Positions 9,290 through 17,362 of a stretch of 64,000 bases of DNA are shown piece by piece; the first letter of the stretch is position 1, and every line of letters starts with the position of its first letter. Position numbers and translations under genes: made by a program. A model generated the notes under the pieces. That model did no database searches and was not told the DNA's origin. It saw nothing but the letters and a program-made list of their open reading frames with translations. Source of the stretch: Luethyella okanaganae (GTDB lineage Bacteria; Actinomycetota; Actinomycetes; Actinomycetales; Microbacteriaceae); the NCBI RefSeq assembly GCF_042660285.1, contig NZ_JBHSTP010000001.1, forward strand, positions 868,001-932,000. The letters are read 5' to 3'.

Positions 9290-9589
9290 ATGTCCGGAAT
9301 CAGTGCAGAGCAGGTCGCGCACCTCGCTCGACTCGCACGTATCGACCTCAGCCAGAGCGAGATTGCCAGCCTCACGATCGAGCTCGACCAGATCGTCGAC
9401 TCCGTCGCGAAGGTCATCGAGGTGGCGACGCCGGAGGTTCCGGCGACGAGTCACCCGATTCCGCTGGAGAACGTGTTCCGCGAAGACGTCGTCGGCGAGA
9501 CGCTCACGGTCGAGCAGGCGCTCTCCGGTGCGCCCGAGCGCGACGGCAGCCGGTTCAAGGTTTCCGCGATCCTGGGGGAAGAGCAGTGA
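9290..9589 (+). CDS. gatC: Asp-tRNA(Asn)/Glu-tRNA(Gln) amidotransferase subunit C
   Basis: Encodes 99 residues, the usual size for GatC, the small clamp holding GatA and GatB together in the complex that converts misacylated Glu-tRNA(Gln) and Asp-tRNA(Asn). The N-terminal helix VAHLARLARIDLS is diagnostic. ATG 9290 follows a CGGAG motif at 9281-9285. The stop overlaps the gatA GTG by four bases. It is the first gene of gatCAB. Confidence 0.95.
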   Translation: MSGISAEQVAHLARLARIDLSQSEIASLTIELDQIVDSVAKVIEVATPEVPATSHPIPLENVFREDVVGETLTVEQALSGAPERDGSRFKVSAILGEEQ

Positions 9590-11127
9590 GCGTCGCCGAA
9601 TCGATCATTCGGCTCAGCGCCGCAGAGCTGGCCGACAGGATCGCCACCGGCGATGTGTCGTCCGTCGAGGTGACGCAGGCGCACCTCGATCGGATCGCCG
9701 CCGTCGATGAGGCTGTTCACGCCTTTCTGCACGTCGCCCCCGACGCAGCGCTCGCCGCTGCGGCCGAGATAGACCGCAGGCGAGCGGCCGGCGAGGTGCT
9801 CGGCCCGCTCGCCGGCGTGCCGATCGCGGTCAAGGACGTGCTCGTGACGAAGGACATGCCGTCGACGAGCGGCTCGAAGATCCTCGAGGGCTGGATCCCG
9901 CCCTATGATGCGACCGTCGTGCGCAGGGTGCGCGAGGCCGGCCTCATCCCCCTCGGCAAGACCAATATGGACGAGTTCGCCATGGGATCGAGCACCGAGC
10001 ACTCCGCCTACGGTCCCACCCACAATCCGTGGGCGCTCGACCGCATCCCCGGCGGGTCCGGTGGCGGGTCTGCGGCGGCGGTCGCCAGCTACGAGGCCCC
10101 TATCGCGCTGGGCAGCGACACCGGTGGATCGATCCGTCAGCCGGCGCACGTGACGGGAACGGTCGGCGTCAAGCCCACTTATGGCGCGGTCAGCCGGTAC
10201 GGAGCCATCGCGCTCGCCTCCTCTCTCGACCAGATCGGACCCGTCACGCGCACTGTGCTCGACGCCGGCCTGCTGCAGGATGTCATCGCCGGGCACGACA
10301 AGCACGACTCGACATCGTTGCGCGACGTGTGGCCGTCCATGGCGGATGCCGTGCGCCGTGCCGACGTGAGCGGCCTGCGGATCGGCATCGTCACGCAGCT
10401 CGACGGCGAAGGTTTCCAGGCGGGTGTGCTCGCCCGCTTTCACGAGGCGCTCGCGCTGCTCGAACGGAACGGCGCCGAGATCGTCGAGATCAGCGCGCCG
10501 AGCTTCGAATATGCCATCGCCGCGTACTACCTGATCCTCCCGGCCGAAGCGTCCAGCAATCTCGCAAAGTTCGACTCGGTGCGTTTCGGCCTCCGAGTCA
10601 ACCCCGCCGACGGCGGCACCGTCGAGCAGGTCATGGCTGCGACGAGAGAAGCCGGCTTCGGACCGGAGGTCAAGCGTCGCATCATCCTGGGAACCTACGC
10701 CCTGTCGGCCGGGTACTACGACGCCTACTACGGCAGCGCGCAGAAAGTGCGCACCCTCGTGCAGCGCGATTTCGATGCGGCGTTCGACCGGGTGGACGTG
10801 CTCGCGTCGCCGACCGCCCCGACGACCGCGTTCAAGCTCGGCGAGAAGCTGGAGGACCCCATGGCGATGTACCTCAACGACATCGCAACGATTCCTGCGA
10901 ACCTCGCAGGCATCCCGGGGATCTCGCTTCCGGCGGGTCTCGCCGATGAAGACGGCCTACCGGTCGGAATCCAATTCCTCGCGCCGGCGCGCGAGGACGC
11001 CCGTCTCTACAACATCGGCGGGGCTCTCGAGCGTCTGCTCGAGGAACAGTGGGGTGGTCCGCTGCTCGGGAGGGCACCCGATCTGACCGAACTCGTCGCG
11101 GCCCTGGCCGAGGAAGGCGTCCGCTGA
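9586..11127 (+). CDS. gatA: Asp-tRNA(Asn)/Glu-tRNA(Gln) amidotransferase subunit A
   Basis: Amidase-signature enzyme of 513 residues that releases ammonia from glutamine for the transamidation. The catalytic Lys is in PIAVKDVLVT (about residue 82). The Ser-cis-Ser-Lys triad is completed in the glycine/serine-rich PGGSGGGSAAAV (about 155-166) and GSDTGGSIRQPA (about 176-187). The GTG start overlaps the gatC stop, and the TGA stop shares its A with the gatB start (TGATG), so the three subunits are translationally coupled. Confidence 0.97.
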   Translation: MSVAESIIRLSAAELADRIATGDVSSVEVTQAHLDRIAAVDEAVHAFLHVAPDAALAAAAEIDRRRAAGEVLGPLAGVPIAVKDVLVTKDMPSTSGSKILEGWIPPYDATVVRRVREAGLIPLGKTNMDEFAMGSSTEHSAYGPTHNPWALDRIPGGSGGGSAAAVASYEAPIALGSDTGGSIRQPAHVTGTVGVKPTYGAVSRYGAIALASSLDQIGPVTRTVLDAGLLQDVIAGHDKHDSTSLRDVWPSMADAVRRADVSGLRIGIVTQLDGEGFQAGVLARFHEALALLERNGAEIVEISAPSFEYAIAAYYLILPAEASSNLAKFDSVRFGLRVNPADGGTVEQVMAATREAGFGPEVKRRIILGTYALSAGYYDAYYGSAQKVRTLVQRDFDAAFDRVDVLASPTAPTTAFKLGEKLEDPMAMYLNDIATIPANLAGIPGISLPAGLADEDGLPVGIQFLAPAREDARLYNIGGALERLLEEQWGGPLLGRAPDLTELVAALAEEGVR

Positions 11128-12647
11128 TGGTCCGCCCAGAACTGATGGATTTCGACAAGGCGCTCGAACTCTTCGAACCCGTCATGGGTTTCGAGGTGCA
11201 CGTCGAACTCAACACCAAGACCAAGATGTTCTCGTCGGCCCCCAATGAATTCGGTTCGGAACCCAACACCAATGTCACGCCGACCTGTCTCGGCCTGCCC
11301 GGTTCGCTCCCCGTCGTCAACGAGCAAGCGATACGCTACTCCATCAGCCTCGGCCTCGCCCTCGGCTGCTCGATCGCAGAGTCGAGCCGTTTTGCGCGCA
11401 AGAACTACTTCTACCCTGACACTCCGAAGAACTACCAGATCTCGCAGTACGACGAGCCGATCGCCTTCGAGGGGTCTGTCGAGGTCGAACTCTCCGACGG
11501 CTCGATCACGACGGTGCCGATCGAGCGCGCCCATATGGAGGAGGACGCCGGAAAGCTGACTCACGTCGGCGGCTCGACCGGGCGCATCCAGGGTGCCGAG
11601 TATTCGCTCGTCGATTACAACCGTGCAGGCGTCCCTCTGGTCGAGATCGTGACGAAGCCGATCTACGGTGCTGAGCATGCCTCTCCCGAACTGGCCAGGG
11701 CCTATGTCGTCGCCATCCGCGACATCGTCGTCTCGCTCGGGATCTCCGATGCGCGCATGGAACGGGGCAACCTGAGGTGCGACGCCAATGTGTCGCTGCG
11801 TCCGCGACGCACGCCCGGTGAGGATCCGGCGCCGCTCGGAACCCGTACCGAGACGAAGAACGTGAACTCCTTGCGTTCCGTGGAGCGGGCCGTGCGTTAC
11901 GAGATTCAGCGGCAGGCTGCGATCCTGGCCGCCGGAGGACGCATCACTCAGGAGACACGGCACTGGCACGAGGACACGGGTAGGACCTCCGCGGGGCGCC
12001 CGAAGAGCGATGCCGACGACTACCGTTACTTCCCCGAACCCGATCTGCTCCCCGTCGTTCCGTCGCCGGAGCTCATCGAGGAGCTGCGTGCGGCGCTTCC
12101 GGAGGCCCCGGCGATGCGTCGGCGCCGGTTGAAGGCAGAATGGGGCTTCACCGACCTCGAGTTTCAGGACATCGCGAACGCTGGTCTGCTCGCTGAGGTG
12201 GCCGAGACCGTAGCAGCCGGCGCGAGCCCGGCCGCGGCGCGCAAGTGGTGGACGGGTGAGATCGCCAGACTGGCGAACGCCGCGGAGACGGATGCTGCGA
12301 GTCTGGTCTCGCCGCCAGACGTCGCCGCGCTCGCCGCGCTCGTGGAGAAGGGCGTTCTGACCGACCGGCTGGCTCGCCAGGTGCTCGAAGGAGTCGTGGC
12401 GGGGGAGGGGACTCCGCAACAGGTGGTCGACTCCCGTGGACTGGCGGTCGTCTCCGACGATGGTGCGCTCATTACCGCGATCGACGCGGCTCTGGCCTCT
12501 CAGCCGGACGTGCTCGAGAAGATCCGAGACGGAAAAGTGCAGGCGGCCGGCGCGGTGATCGGTGCCGTCATGAAGACTCTGAGGGGGCAGGCAGACGCCG
12601 CTCGCGTGCGCGAACTCGTTCTGGAGCGTGCGTCGGGCGACGCTTAG
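11127..12647 (+). CDS. gatB: Asp-tRNA(Asn)/Glu-tRNA(Gln) amidotransferase subunit B
   Basis: Encodes 506 residues. GatB activates the misacylated tRNA with ATP and receives ammonia from GatA. Recognisable blocks are GFEVHVELNTKTKMFS (about 20-35), KNYFYPDTPKNYQISQYD (about 93-110), YNRAGVPLVEIV (about 165) and RCDANVSLRP (about 214). The C-terminal Yqey-like tail ends in VIGAVMKTLRGQADA. Start at ATG 11127 overlapping the gatA stop. An in-frame extension upstream inside gatA is not used. Confidence 0.97.
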   Translation: MVRPELMDFDKALELFEPVMGFEVHVELNTKTKMFSSAPNEFGSEPNTNVTPTCLGLPGSLPVVNEQAIRYSISLGLALGCSIAESSRFARKNYFYPDTPKNYQISQYDEPIAFEGSVEVELSDGSITTVPIERAHMEEDAGKLTHVGGSTGRIQGAEYSLVDYNRAGVPLVEIVTKPIYGAEHASPELARAYVVAIRDIVVSLGISDARMERGNLRCDANVSLRPRRTPGEDPAPLGTRTETKNVNSLRSVERAVRYEIQRQAAILAAGGRITQETRHWHEDTGRTSAGRPKSDADDYRYFPEPDLLPVVPSPELIEELRAALPEAPAMRRRRLKAEWGFTDLEFQDIANAGLLAEVAETVAAGASPAAARKWWTGEIARLANAAETDAASLVSPPDVAALAALVEKGVLTDRLARQVLEGVVAGEGTPQQVVDSRGLAVVSDDGALITAIDAALASQPDVLEKIRDGKVQAAGAVIGAVMKTLRGQADAARVRELVLERASGDA

Positions 12648-12650
12648 GAG

Positions 12651-13967
12651 CTACGACGCGATCGCGCTGGCCCCCGTGTCCGGCTCCGGCGCGGCAATCG
12701 GTTTCTGCACGGCGACGGCAACCGCCAGCAGTGCGGTGCTCACGACGGCGATCGCGAAGTCGAGTCCGAACAGCATGACGGTGAACGGCGGGATCACCAT
12801 GAGGGATGCCGACAGGCCGACGCTCCAGTTGCTCGTCTTGATCAGTCGTCCGTCCTCGTCGTGCGATGGCATCGGTTGTTCGAAACGTCCGAGCAGCCGC
12901 GCGAGTCCGCCGAGTGCGAGCGCCGCACAGGCCAGGATCAGCGGTCGCGTCCACCACCAGGCGACGCTGCCCGGTTGCGGAGTCGGCAGCGGCGTCAGTA
13001 GCAGCAGGCCGATGACGAGCGCGAGCACGGGTAGGTGCCAGAGATAAAGTGTCATGAGGTGTCCGCCCACGATGCCCACGATGCGCCGCAATATCCGCGA
13101 ACGCATGAGCAACGCGAGGGCGGGATGTGCGAGGACGAGCAGGCAGGTCTGTCCGATCGCGAGCGAGAGGATGGCTACGGTCGGCGGGTTGAGATTGTCG
13201 AGCATGTTCTCGGGGTAGCCGCTCGTGACGAGCAGGAAGAGCAGCAGGTAGCTGCCGGCGCCGATCCCGAGGATCGTCCATCTGGATCGGCGTGCGAACC
13301 ATCCATCGGCCACCCAGAAGCCCAACTGCTGAACGAAGAGCCAGACGAAGATCATGTTGAGCAGGCCGAGCACTTCGATTCCACTGGCGAAGCGGAGGGC
13401 GTCTATCGCGACGGCGCAGCCGGCGAGCGTCAGCAGCGTTCCGAGCGGACGATTCTTGTGGAGCGTGGCCATTCCGGGCAGATATGCCTGCGCGAAAGTG
13501 TAGGCGGCGAGGAACCAGAGCGGCGAGGCGACTCCGGCGGCCATGGCCGCGACCGACGAGGGGGCGACACCTGTGAGATACAGCACGAAGATGCCGACCG
13601 TGAAGAAGGCGAAGAGAGGCACGGCGGGGCGTGCCAGGCGCAGCAGCCGGGCGCGGATGAACTCCGACGCAGTTCCGCCCGACGTCTCGAGACGCGTCCA
13701 GGCCCCGATCCCAGCGAAACCGCCGACGACGAAGAACAACGGCATGATCTGCGCGATCCAGGTCACCGGCGCGAGCCAGGATTGCTCGAGCAGGGGGCGC
13801 CGGATGACGAGTCCGACCCCCGGTTCGATGACTGCGCCGATCATGAGGAGATGCGCGACGATGACGAGCACGACGCAGAGAACCCGCACGAGATCCATCA
13901 CCGGATCGCGTGCCGCGTCTGTTTCAGGGACCGATCCGGTCGAGGGTGGAGTTGATCCGCTGTTCAT
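12651..13967 (-). CDS. Acyltransferase 3 family integral membrane protein
   Basis: Encodes 438 residues with about ten hydrophobic segments, from VMDLVRVLCVVLVIVAHL (about 25-42) to the C-terminus. The opening block DLVRVLCVVLVIVAHLLM fits the acyltransferase-3 (OafA/OpgC-type) fold, whose members acylate cell-surface sugars or lipids; the conserved His of the first membrane helix is present. A cytoplasmic-like tail ends the protein. ATG 13967 is chosen because GGAGA lies about 5 nt upstream and the membrane domain begins soon after. The gene ends 3 bp from the gatB stop, facing it. The substrate cannot be told from the sequence. Confidence 0.8.
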   Translation of the reverse strand: MNSGSTPPSTGSVPETDAARDPVMDLVRVLCVVLVIVAHLLMIGAVIEPGVGLVIRRPLLEQSWLAPVTWIAQIMPLFFVVGGFAGIGAWTRLETSGGTASEFIRARLLRLARPAVPLFAFFTVGIFVLYLTGVAPSSVAAMAAGVASPLWFLAAYTFAQAYLPGMATLHKNRPLGTLLTLAGCAVAIDALRFASGIEVLGLLNMIFVWLFVQQLGFWVADGWFARRSRWTILGIGAGSYLLLFLLVTSGYPENMLDNLNPPTVAILSLAIGQTCLLVLAHPALALLMRSRILRRIVGIVGGHLMTLYLWHLPVLALVIGLLLLTPLPTPQPGSVAWWWTRPLILACAALALGGLARLLGRFEQPMPSHDEDGRLIKTSNWSVGLSASLMVIPPFTVMLFGLDFAIAVVSTALLAVAVAVQKPIAAPEPDTGASAIAS

Positions 13968-14107
13968 GGCGTCTCCGACTCGTGTAGAGCATGGTGCTCG
14001 ATTCCCAGTGTGGCACTTCTCCCAGTGTGGCACTTCGGCGAGGAATTTGACCTCTCTCATTCGGGTGAGGCTCGGCGATCGTGCAGCCGGATGCCGGTGG
14101 TTGGAGT

Positions 14108-14113
14108 TATGGT
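14108..14113 (+). promoter_or_regulatory. -10 box of dinB, predicted leaderless
   Basis: TATGGT ends 7 nt before the GTG start at 14121. No Shine-Dalgarno sequence precedes the start. Confidence 0.45.
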
Positions 14114-14120
14114 CTGAGAT

Positions 14121-15356
14121 GTGAGCAAGCAAGACGGAAGCGGGAGGCAGATCACCGAATCACCGGTCGACGATGGCTCCGCAACGATCTTGCACGTCGA
14201 CATGGATGCCTTCTACGCCTCTGTAGAGTTGCTCAGTCGCCCCGAGCTTCGAGGAAGACCCGTGATCGTCGGAGGTCTCGGGCCGCGCTCGGTGGTCTCC
14301 GCCGCCAACTACGAGGCCAGACGCTATGGCGTCAACTCGGCGATGCCCATGGCACTCGCGCTCCGGCGCTGTCCCAACGCGGTGGTGCTGCCCGTGCGGA
14401 TGCAGCTCTACCTCGAGCACTCGAAACGTGTCATGGAGATCTTCGAGCAAATGACCCCGCTCATCGAGAAGCTCAGCATCGACGAGGCATTCCTCGACGT
14501 ATCCGGTGCGACCAGGCTTCTCGGCTCGCCCGGCACGATCGCCCGGATGCTGCGGGGGCGCGTGTTCGATGAGACCGGGCTCACCTGCTCTGTCGGAGTC
14601 GCGGCGAGCAAGTTCGTCGCAAAGCTCGCTTCGAGCCGGGCGAAGCCGGACGGCATGCTCGTCATTCCAGCCGACAAGACCCTCGAGTTTCTGCATCCGC
14701 AACCCGTCAGCGCGCTCTGGGGTGTCGGCAAGGCCACAGAGCAATCCCTCGCGAAGCTCGGGCTCACCCGGATCGGAGATCTGGCGCAGACGCCGCTGCC
14801 TACACTGCAGAGCATGCTTGGCGCAGCCCTTGGTTCGAGGCTGCACAACCTCGCCAACGGCGTCGATCCCCGCTCCGTATCGACGGAGCGAGAGGAGAGG
14901 AGCGTCGGCCACGAGGTGACGTTCTCCTACGACGTCACCGATCCGCGTGAGATCAGGCGGGCGCTATTGCGTCAGGCCGACGACGTCGCCGCTCGGCTGC
15001 GTCGGACGGGCCTCGTCGGTCGAACGGTCGTGCTCAAGCTGCGACACGCTGACTTTACCACCGTCACCCGCTCGCGCACGCTCCCCGAGGCGACGAACGT
15101 CGGGCGCCGCATCTACGAGGAGGCCGTCGCCGCCTTCGATGTGCTCGGGGTCGGCAAACGGATTCGCCTCATCGGAGTACGCGTGGAACAGCTCGGCGAG
15201 AGCGGCTCGTCGCTCGGTCTGTGGGATCCCGACGAGGAGTGGCGCGATGCCGAACTCGCGATCGACGAGGTGTCCGCCCGATTCGGCAAAGGCACGGTGC
15301 GCCCGGCCTCGCTCGTTGTGCGAGCGCCACGGGAGGAAGGACGATTGCCCGACTGA
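14121..15356 (+). CDS. dinB: DNA polymerase IV (Y-family)
   Basis: Encodes 411 residues, a translesion polymerase without proofreading. The palm motif HVDMDAFYASVE (about residues 24-35) carries the first catalytic aspartate; SIDEAFLDVSG (about 118-128) carries the catalytic Asp-Glu pair. VGVAASKFVAKLAS and the helix-hairpin-helix LWGVGKATEQSLAKLG (about 200-215) follow, then the little-finger domain. The expected C-terminal beta-clamp peptide is not obvious. The GTG start has no ribosome-binding site but a well-placed -10 box. It stands alone. Confidence 0.94.
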   Translation: MSKQDGSGRQITESPVDDGSATILHVDMDAFYASVELLSRPELRGRPVIVGGLGPRSVVSAANYEARRYGVNSAMPMALALRRCPNAVVLPVRMQLYLEHSKRVMEIFEQMTPLIEKLSIDEAFLDVSGATRLLGSPGTIARMLRGRVFDETGLTCSVGVAASKFVAKLASSRAKPDGMLVIPADKTLEFLHPQPVSALWGVGKATEQSLAKLGLTRIGDLAQTPLPTLQSMLGAALGSRLHNLANGVDPRSVSTEREERSVGHEVTFSYDVTDPREIRRALLRQADDVAARLRRTGLVGRTVVLKLRHADFTTVTRSRTLPEATNVGRRIYEEAVAAFDVLGVGKRIRLIGVRVEQLGESGSSLGLWDPDEEWRDAELAIDEVSARFGKGTVRPASLVVRAPREEGRLPD

Positions 15357-15461
15357 GTGGCTATGCGGGCAGGCGACATCGTGGGACCGAGACCGCGCGG
15401 GACGCACTCGGCACCTAAGGAGACGCTCTCGATCTCGAGGCGAGCGGGCGGATGTTCCTGA

Positions 15462-15815
15462 CTATCGTTCTGGCTCTTCCTGGAACTGTCGCACCTCGAT
15501 CGGGAGCGTGATCGCCCGGGTGATCCTGCGTGCCCAGTTCAATGCGGCATCGAGATCGGGAGCTTCGATGATGGAGATCCCGCCCAGATACTCCCTGGCC
15601 TCGGCGAATGGACCTTCGGTCGTGAGAATCTCTCCATTGCGCAGACGCACAACGGTCGCGGTGCTCGGAGCGAGCAGGCCGCCTGCGAACACCCACGCGC
15701 CTGCAGCCCGGATCTCCTGGTTGATCGCTTCGAGATCGGCCATGATCGCGGCCAGGACCTCAGGTGAAGGCGGCTCGCCTTCCGGCTGAAATACGCTCAG
15801 CAGATACTGCGTCAT
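15462..15815 (-). CDS. YCII / DGPF-domain protein
   Basis: Encodes 117 residues of the YCII-related dimeric alpha-beta barrel fold. MTQYLLSVFQPEG and the DGPF-like segment TTEGPFAEAREYLGGISII (about 73-91) are diagnostic. AGGAGG lies 8 nt before ATG 15815. In many actinobacteria such genes sit beside an ECF sigma factor that they are thought to modulate; none is next to it here. Enzymatic activity has not been shown for this type, and I cannot infer one. Confidence 0.85.
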   Translation of the reverse strand: MTQYLLSVFQPEGEPPSPEVLAAIMADLEAINQEIRAAGAWVFAGGLLAPSTATVVRLRNGEILTTEGPFAEAREYLGGISIIEAPDLDAALNWARRITRAITLPIEVRQFQEEPER

Positions 15816-15969
15816 TCTGGATTCCTCCTCGGCTCCGAACGGCTGTTGCCGAATCAACAGCCGACAGGAGGATTCTCCCACCGGACATGCTGCTGAGGCG
15901 AGAAGCGGCGAGAAGCGGCGGAGTGGAGCGTCGTGTCGTGCAGGCCTAGCCGTCGACCCTCGCTCCGGG

Positions 15970-15975
15970 TAGCGT
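15970..15975 (+). promoter_or_regulatory. -10 box of the GerW-like gene, predicted leaderless
   Basis: TAGCGT ends 6 nt before ATG 15982, placing the predicted +1 on the A of the start codon. The same hexamer at the same distance occurs before the gene at 20267. Confidence 0.45.
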
Positions 15976-15981
15976 GGCTGT

Positions 15982-16311
15982 ATGACCAACGTGGCCCTTC
16001 AGCTCGCAGAATCCGTTCGCTCCATCGGCGTGAAATCCGTCTACGGCGAACCCGTGGAAGTCGATGGTGTGACTGTCATGCCCGTTGCCCTGGTGCAATA
16101 TGGCTTCGGCGGCGGCTCGGCTGACGAAGGGGCGGACGCCGGTTCTGGTGGCGGAGGTGGCGGATTGTCCATTCCGATCGGCGCATATGTCAAACGTGAT
16201 GGTGCGCTGCGTTTCGAACCGAATGTGATCTCGCTGCTCGCCGTCGGTATCCCCTTCGTCTGCGTCGCAGGACATGCTCTGGCACGCGTCATCCACGCGC
16301 TCAAACGATGA
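15982..16311 (+). CDS. GerW (YtfJ) family sporulation-type protein
   Basis: Encodes 109 residues. SVYGEPVEVDGVTVMPVALVQYGFGGGS (about 20-47) followed by a Gly/Ser/Asp-rich loop and a beta-rich C-terminus matches the GerW/YtfJ family. In Bacillus the member is needed for spore germination, but the family is common in non-sporulating actinobacteria, where its role is unknown. Nothing nearby points to sporulation. Confidence 0.8.
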   Translation: MTNVALQLAESVRSIGVKSVYGEPVEVDGVTVMPVALVQYGFGGGSADEGADAGSGGGGGGLSIPIGAYVKRDGALRFEPNVISLLAVGIPFVCVAGHALARVIHALKR

Positions 16312-16347
16312 CTCGAACGGACCGAGCCTCGACACCGATGTGGTGAC

Positions 16348-16506
16348 TCAGGTCATCGGCTTTCCGCGACGGCGCATGATGAGGCGCAGACGATAGAAGG
16401 CGGGGCGAAGAGGCTTGCCGGACGCGAGCCTGCGTCGTCGCCGGATGAACGAACCAAGAAGCAGCAGCAGAAGCGCCGAGAGTGACAGCAGGATGCCGAC
16501 GCTCAC
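16348..16506 (-). CDS. Small single-pass membrane protein
   Basis: Encodes 52 residues if begun at GTG 16506: a hydrophobic helix of about 18 residues rich in leucine (about 3-20), then a strongly basic tail with RRRRR and several further arginines. The frame continues upstream to a GTG at 16581, but that region overlaps the promoter and the start of the TPP riboswitch on the other strand, so I prefer the shorter form. No family recognised. Confidence 0.4.
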   Translation of the reverse strand: MSVGILLSLSALLLLLLGSFIRRRRRLASGKPLRPAFYRLRLIMRRRGKPMT

Positions 16507-16562
16507 CCTGTCGCACCCGGGTGGCTGCTCGTCGTGGCGGTCATAGAGCGATGCTACAGGGC

Positions 16563-16568
16563 TATACT
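16563..16568 (+). promoter_or_regulatory. -10 box of the TPP-controlled operon
   Basis: TATACT at 16563-16568 predicts a transcript start near 16575, just before the riboswitch aptamer. A -35 is not clear. Confidence 0.5.
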
Positions 16569-16578
16569 CGATCTCGAA

Positions 16579-16662
16579 CACGGGAGTCCGGTGAGCCGGG
16601 CTGAGAGGAAGGTTCTCAACCTTCGACCGTCAAACCCGATCTGGATCATGCCAGCGCAGGGA
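16579..16662 (+). ncRNA. TPP riboswitch aptamer (THI element)
   Basis: The conserved thi-box parts are all present in order: CGGGAG at the 5' end, the pyrimidine-sensor core GGGCTGAGAGGA (16598-16609), ACCGT and then GATCTGGATCATGCCAGCG (16639-16657) closing with CAGGGA. It precedes ykoE by about 50 nt and binds thiamine pyrophosphate. Fit to the family is essentially complete. Confidence 0.96.
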
Positions 16663-16680
16663 GGCTGCTCATCTCATACC

Positions 16681-16712
16681 CGTGCCCTCTTTTCACCGGC
16701 TGAAAGGGCACG
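16681..16712 (+). promoter_or_regulatory. ykoE: Hairpin hiding the ykoE ribosome-binding site (riboswitch expression platform)
   Basis: CGTGCCCT (16681-16688) pairs perfectly with AGGGCACG (16705-16712) around a 16-nt loop. The right arm contains the GGG of the AAAGGG ribosome-binding site (16703-16708), 8 nt before GTG 16716. There is no U-run after it, so it does not look like a terminator. Control of translation rather than of termination is inferred. Confidence 0.7.
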
Positions 16713-16715
16713 ACA

Positions 16716-17354
16716 GTGCACGCGACAACCACCTCATCCGCCTCATCGACCGTGCAGCGGAACCACAGCTGGCGGGTCGTCGACATCGTCGTCGCGAGCG
16801 TCATCGGCGTGGCAAGCGGGGTCATCTTCTGGGCTTGGGGCCAAGCGTGGTCTCCGCTCAGCGGTCTCCTCGCATTCGCCCCGGGTCTCGAGGGTCTCCT
16901 GGCCGGCGGATGGCTGTTCGCCGGAGTGCTCGGCGGTCTCGTCATTCGCAAGCCGGGTGCCGCTGTCTATACGGAGGTGATCGCCGCGATCGTCTCGATG
17001 CTGATCGGCACCCAATGGGGCTTCTCGACTCTGATCTGGGGTCTCATCGAGGGGCTCGGAGCCGAGATCGTCTTCGCGATCTTCCTCTACCGCACCTGGA
17101 ACCTCGGAGCCGCACTGCTGGCCGGTGCAGGAGCAGGCGTAGCGGTCGGCTTTCTGGACACCACGTTCTCGAGTTACGCGGCGCTCGAGTTCAGCTACAA
17201 GGCCATCTATTTCGTTGCCGAGGTCGTGTCCGGAGTCGTTCTGGCCGGCTTGCTCTCGTGGCTTGTGATGCGGGGACTCGCATCGGCCGGTGCTCTCAAC
17301 CGCTTCGCGGCAGGCCGCGAGGTGCGAACCACCGAGGCCGGGGACGCCGCCTAG
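16716..17354 (+). CDS. ykoE: Thiamine ECF transporter, substrate-binding S component (YkoE)
   Basis: Encodes 212 residues with about six membrane segments, e.g. RVVDIVVASVIGVASGVIFWAW (about 20-41) and LIWGLIEGLGAEIVFAIFLY (about 107-126). This pattern and the aromatic/acidic pocket residues fit YkoE, the membrane subunit that binds thiamine or its hydroxymethylpyrimidine moiety. It starts at GTG 16716, follows a TPP riboswitch and precedes the ATPase and coupling genes, so it is the specificity subunit of an ECF importer. Confidence 0.92.
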   Translation: MHATTTSSASSTVQRNHSWRVVDIVVASVIGVASGVIFWAWGQAWSPLSGLLAFAPGLEGLLAGGWLFAGVLGGLVIRKPGAAVYTEVIAAIVSMLIGTQWGFSTLIWGLIEGLGAEIVFAIFLYRTWNLGAALLAGAGAGVAVGFLDTTFSSYAALEFSYKAIYFVAEVVSGVVLAGLLSWLVMRGLASAGALNRFAAGREVRTTEAGDAA

Positions 17355-17362
17355 GTCGCGGC

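Noticed and set aside
16682..17362. Long N-terminal extension of the YkoD frame over ykoE
   Set aside because: The extension is Arg/Gly-rich shadow sequence; ATPase homology begins just after ATG 17363.
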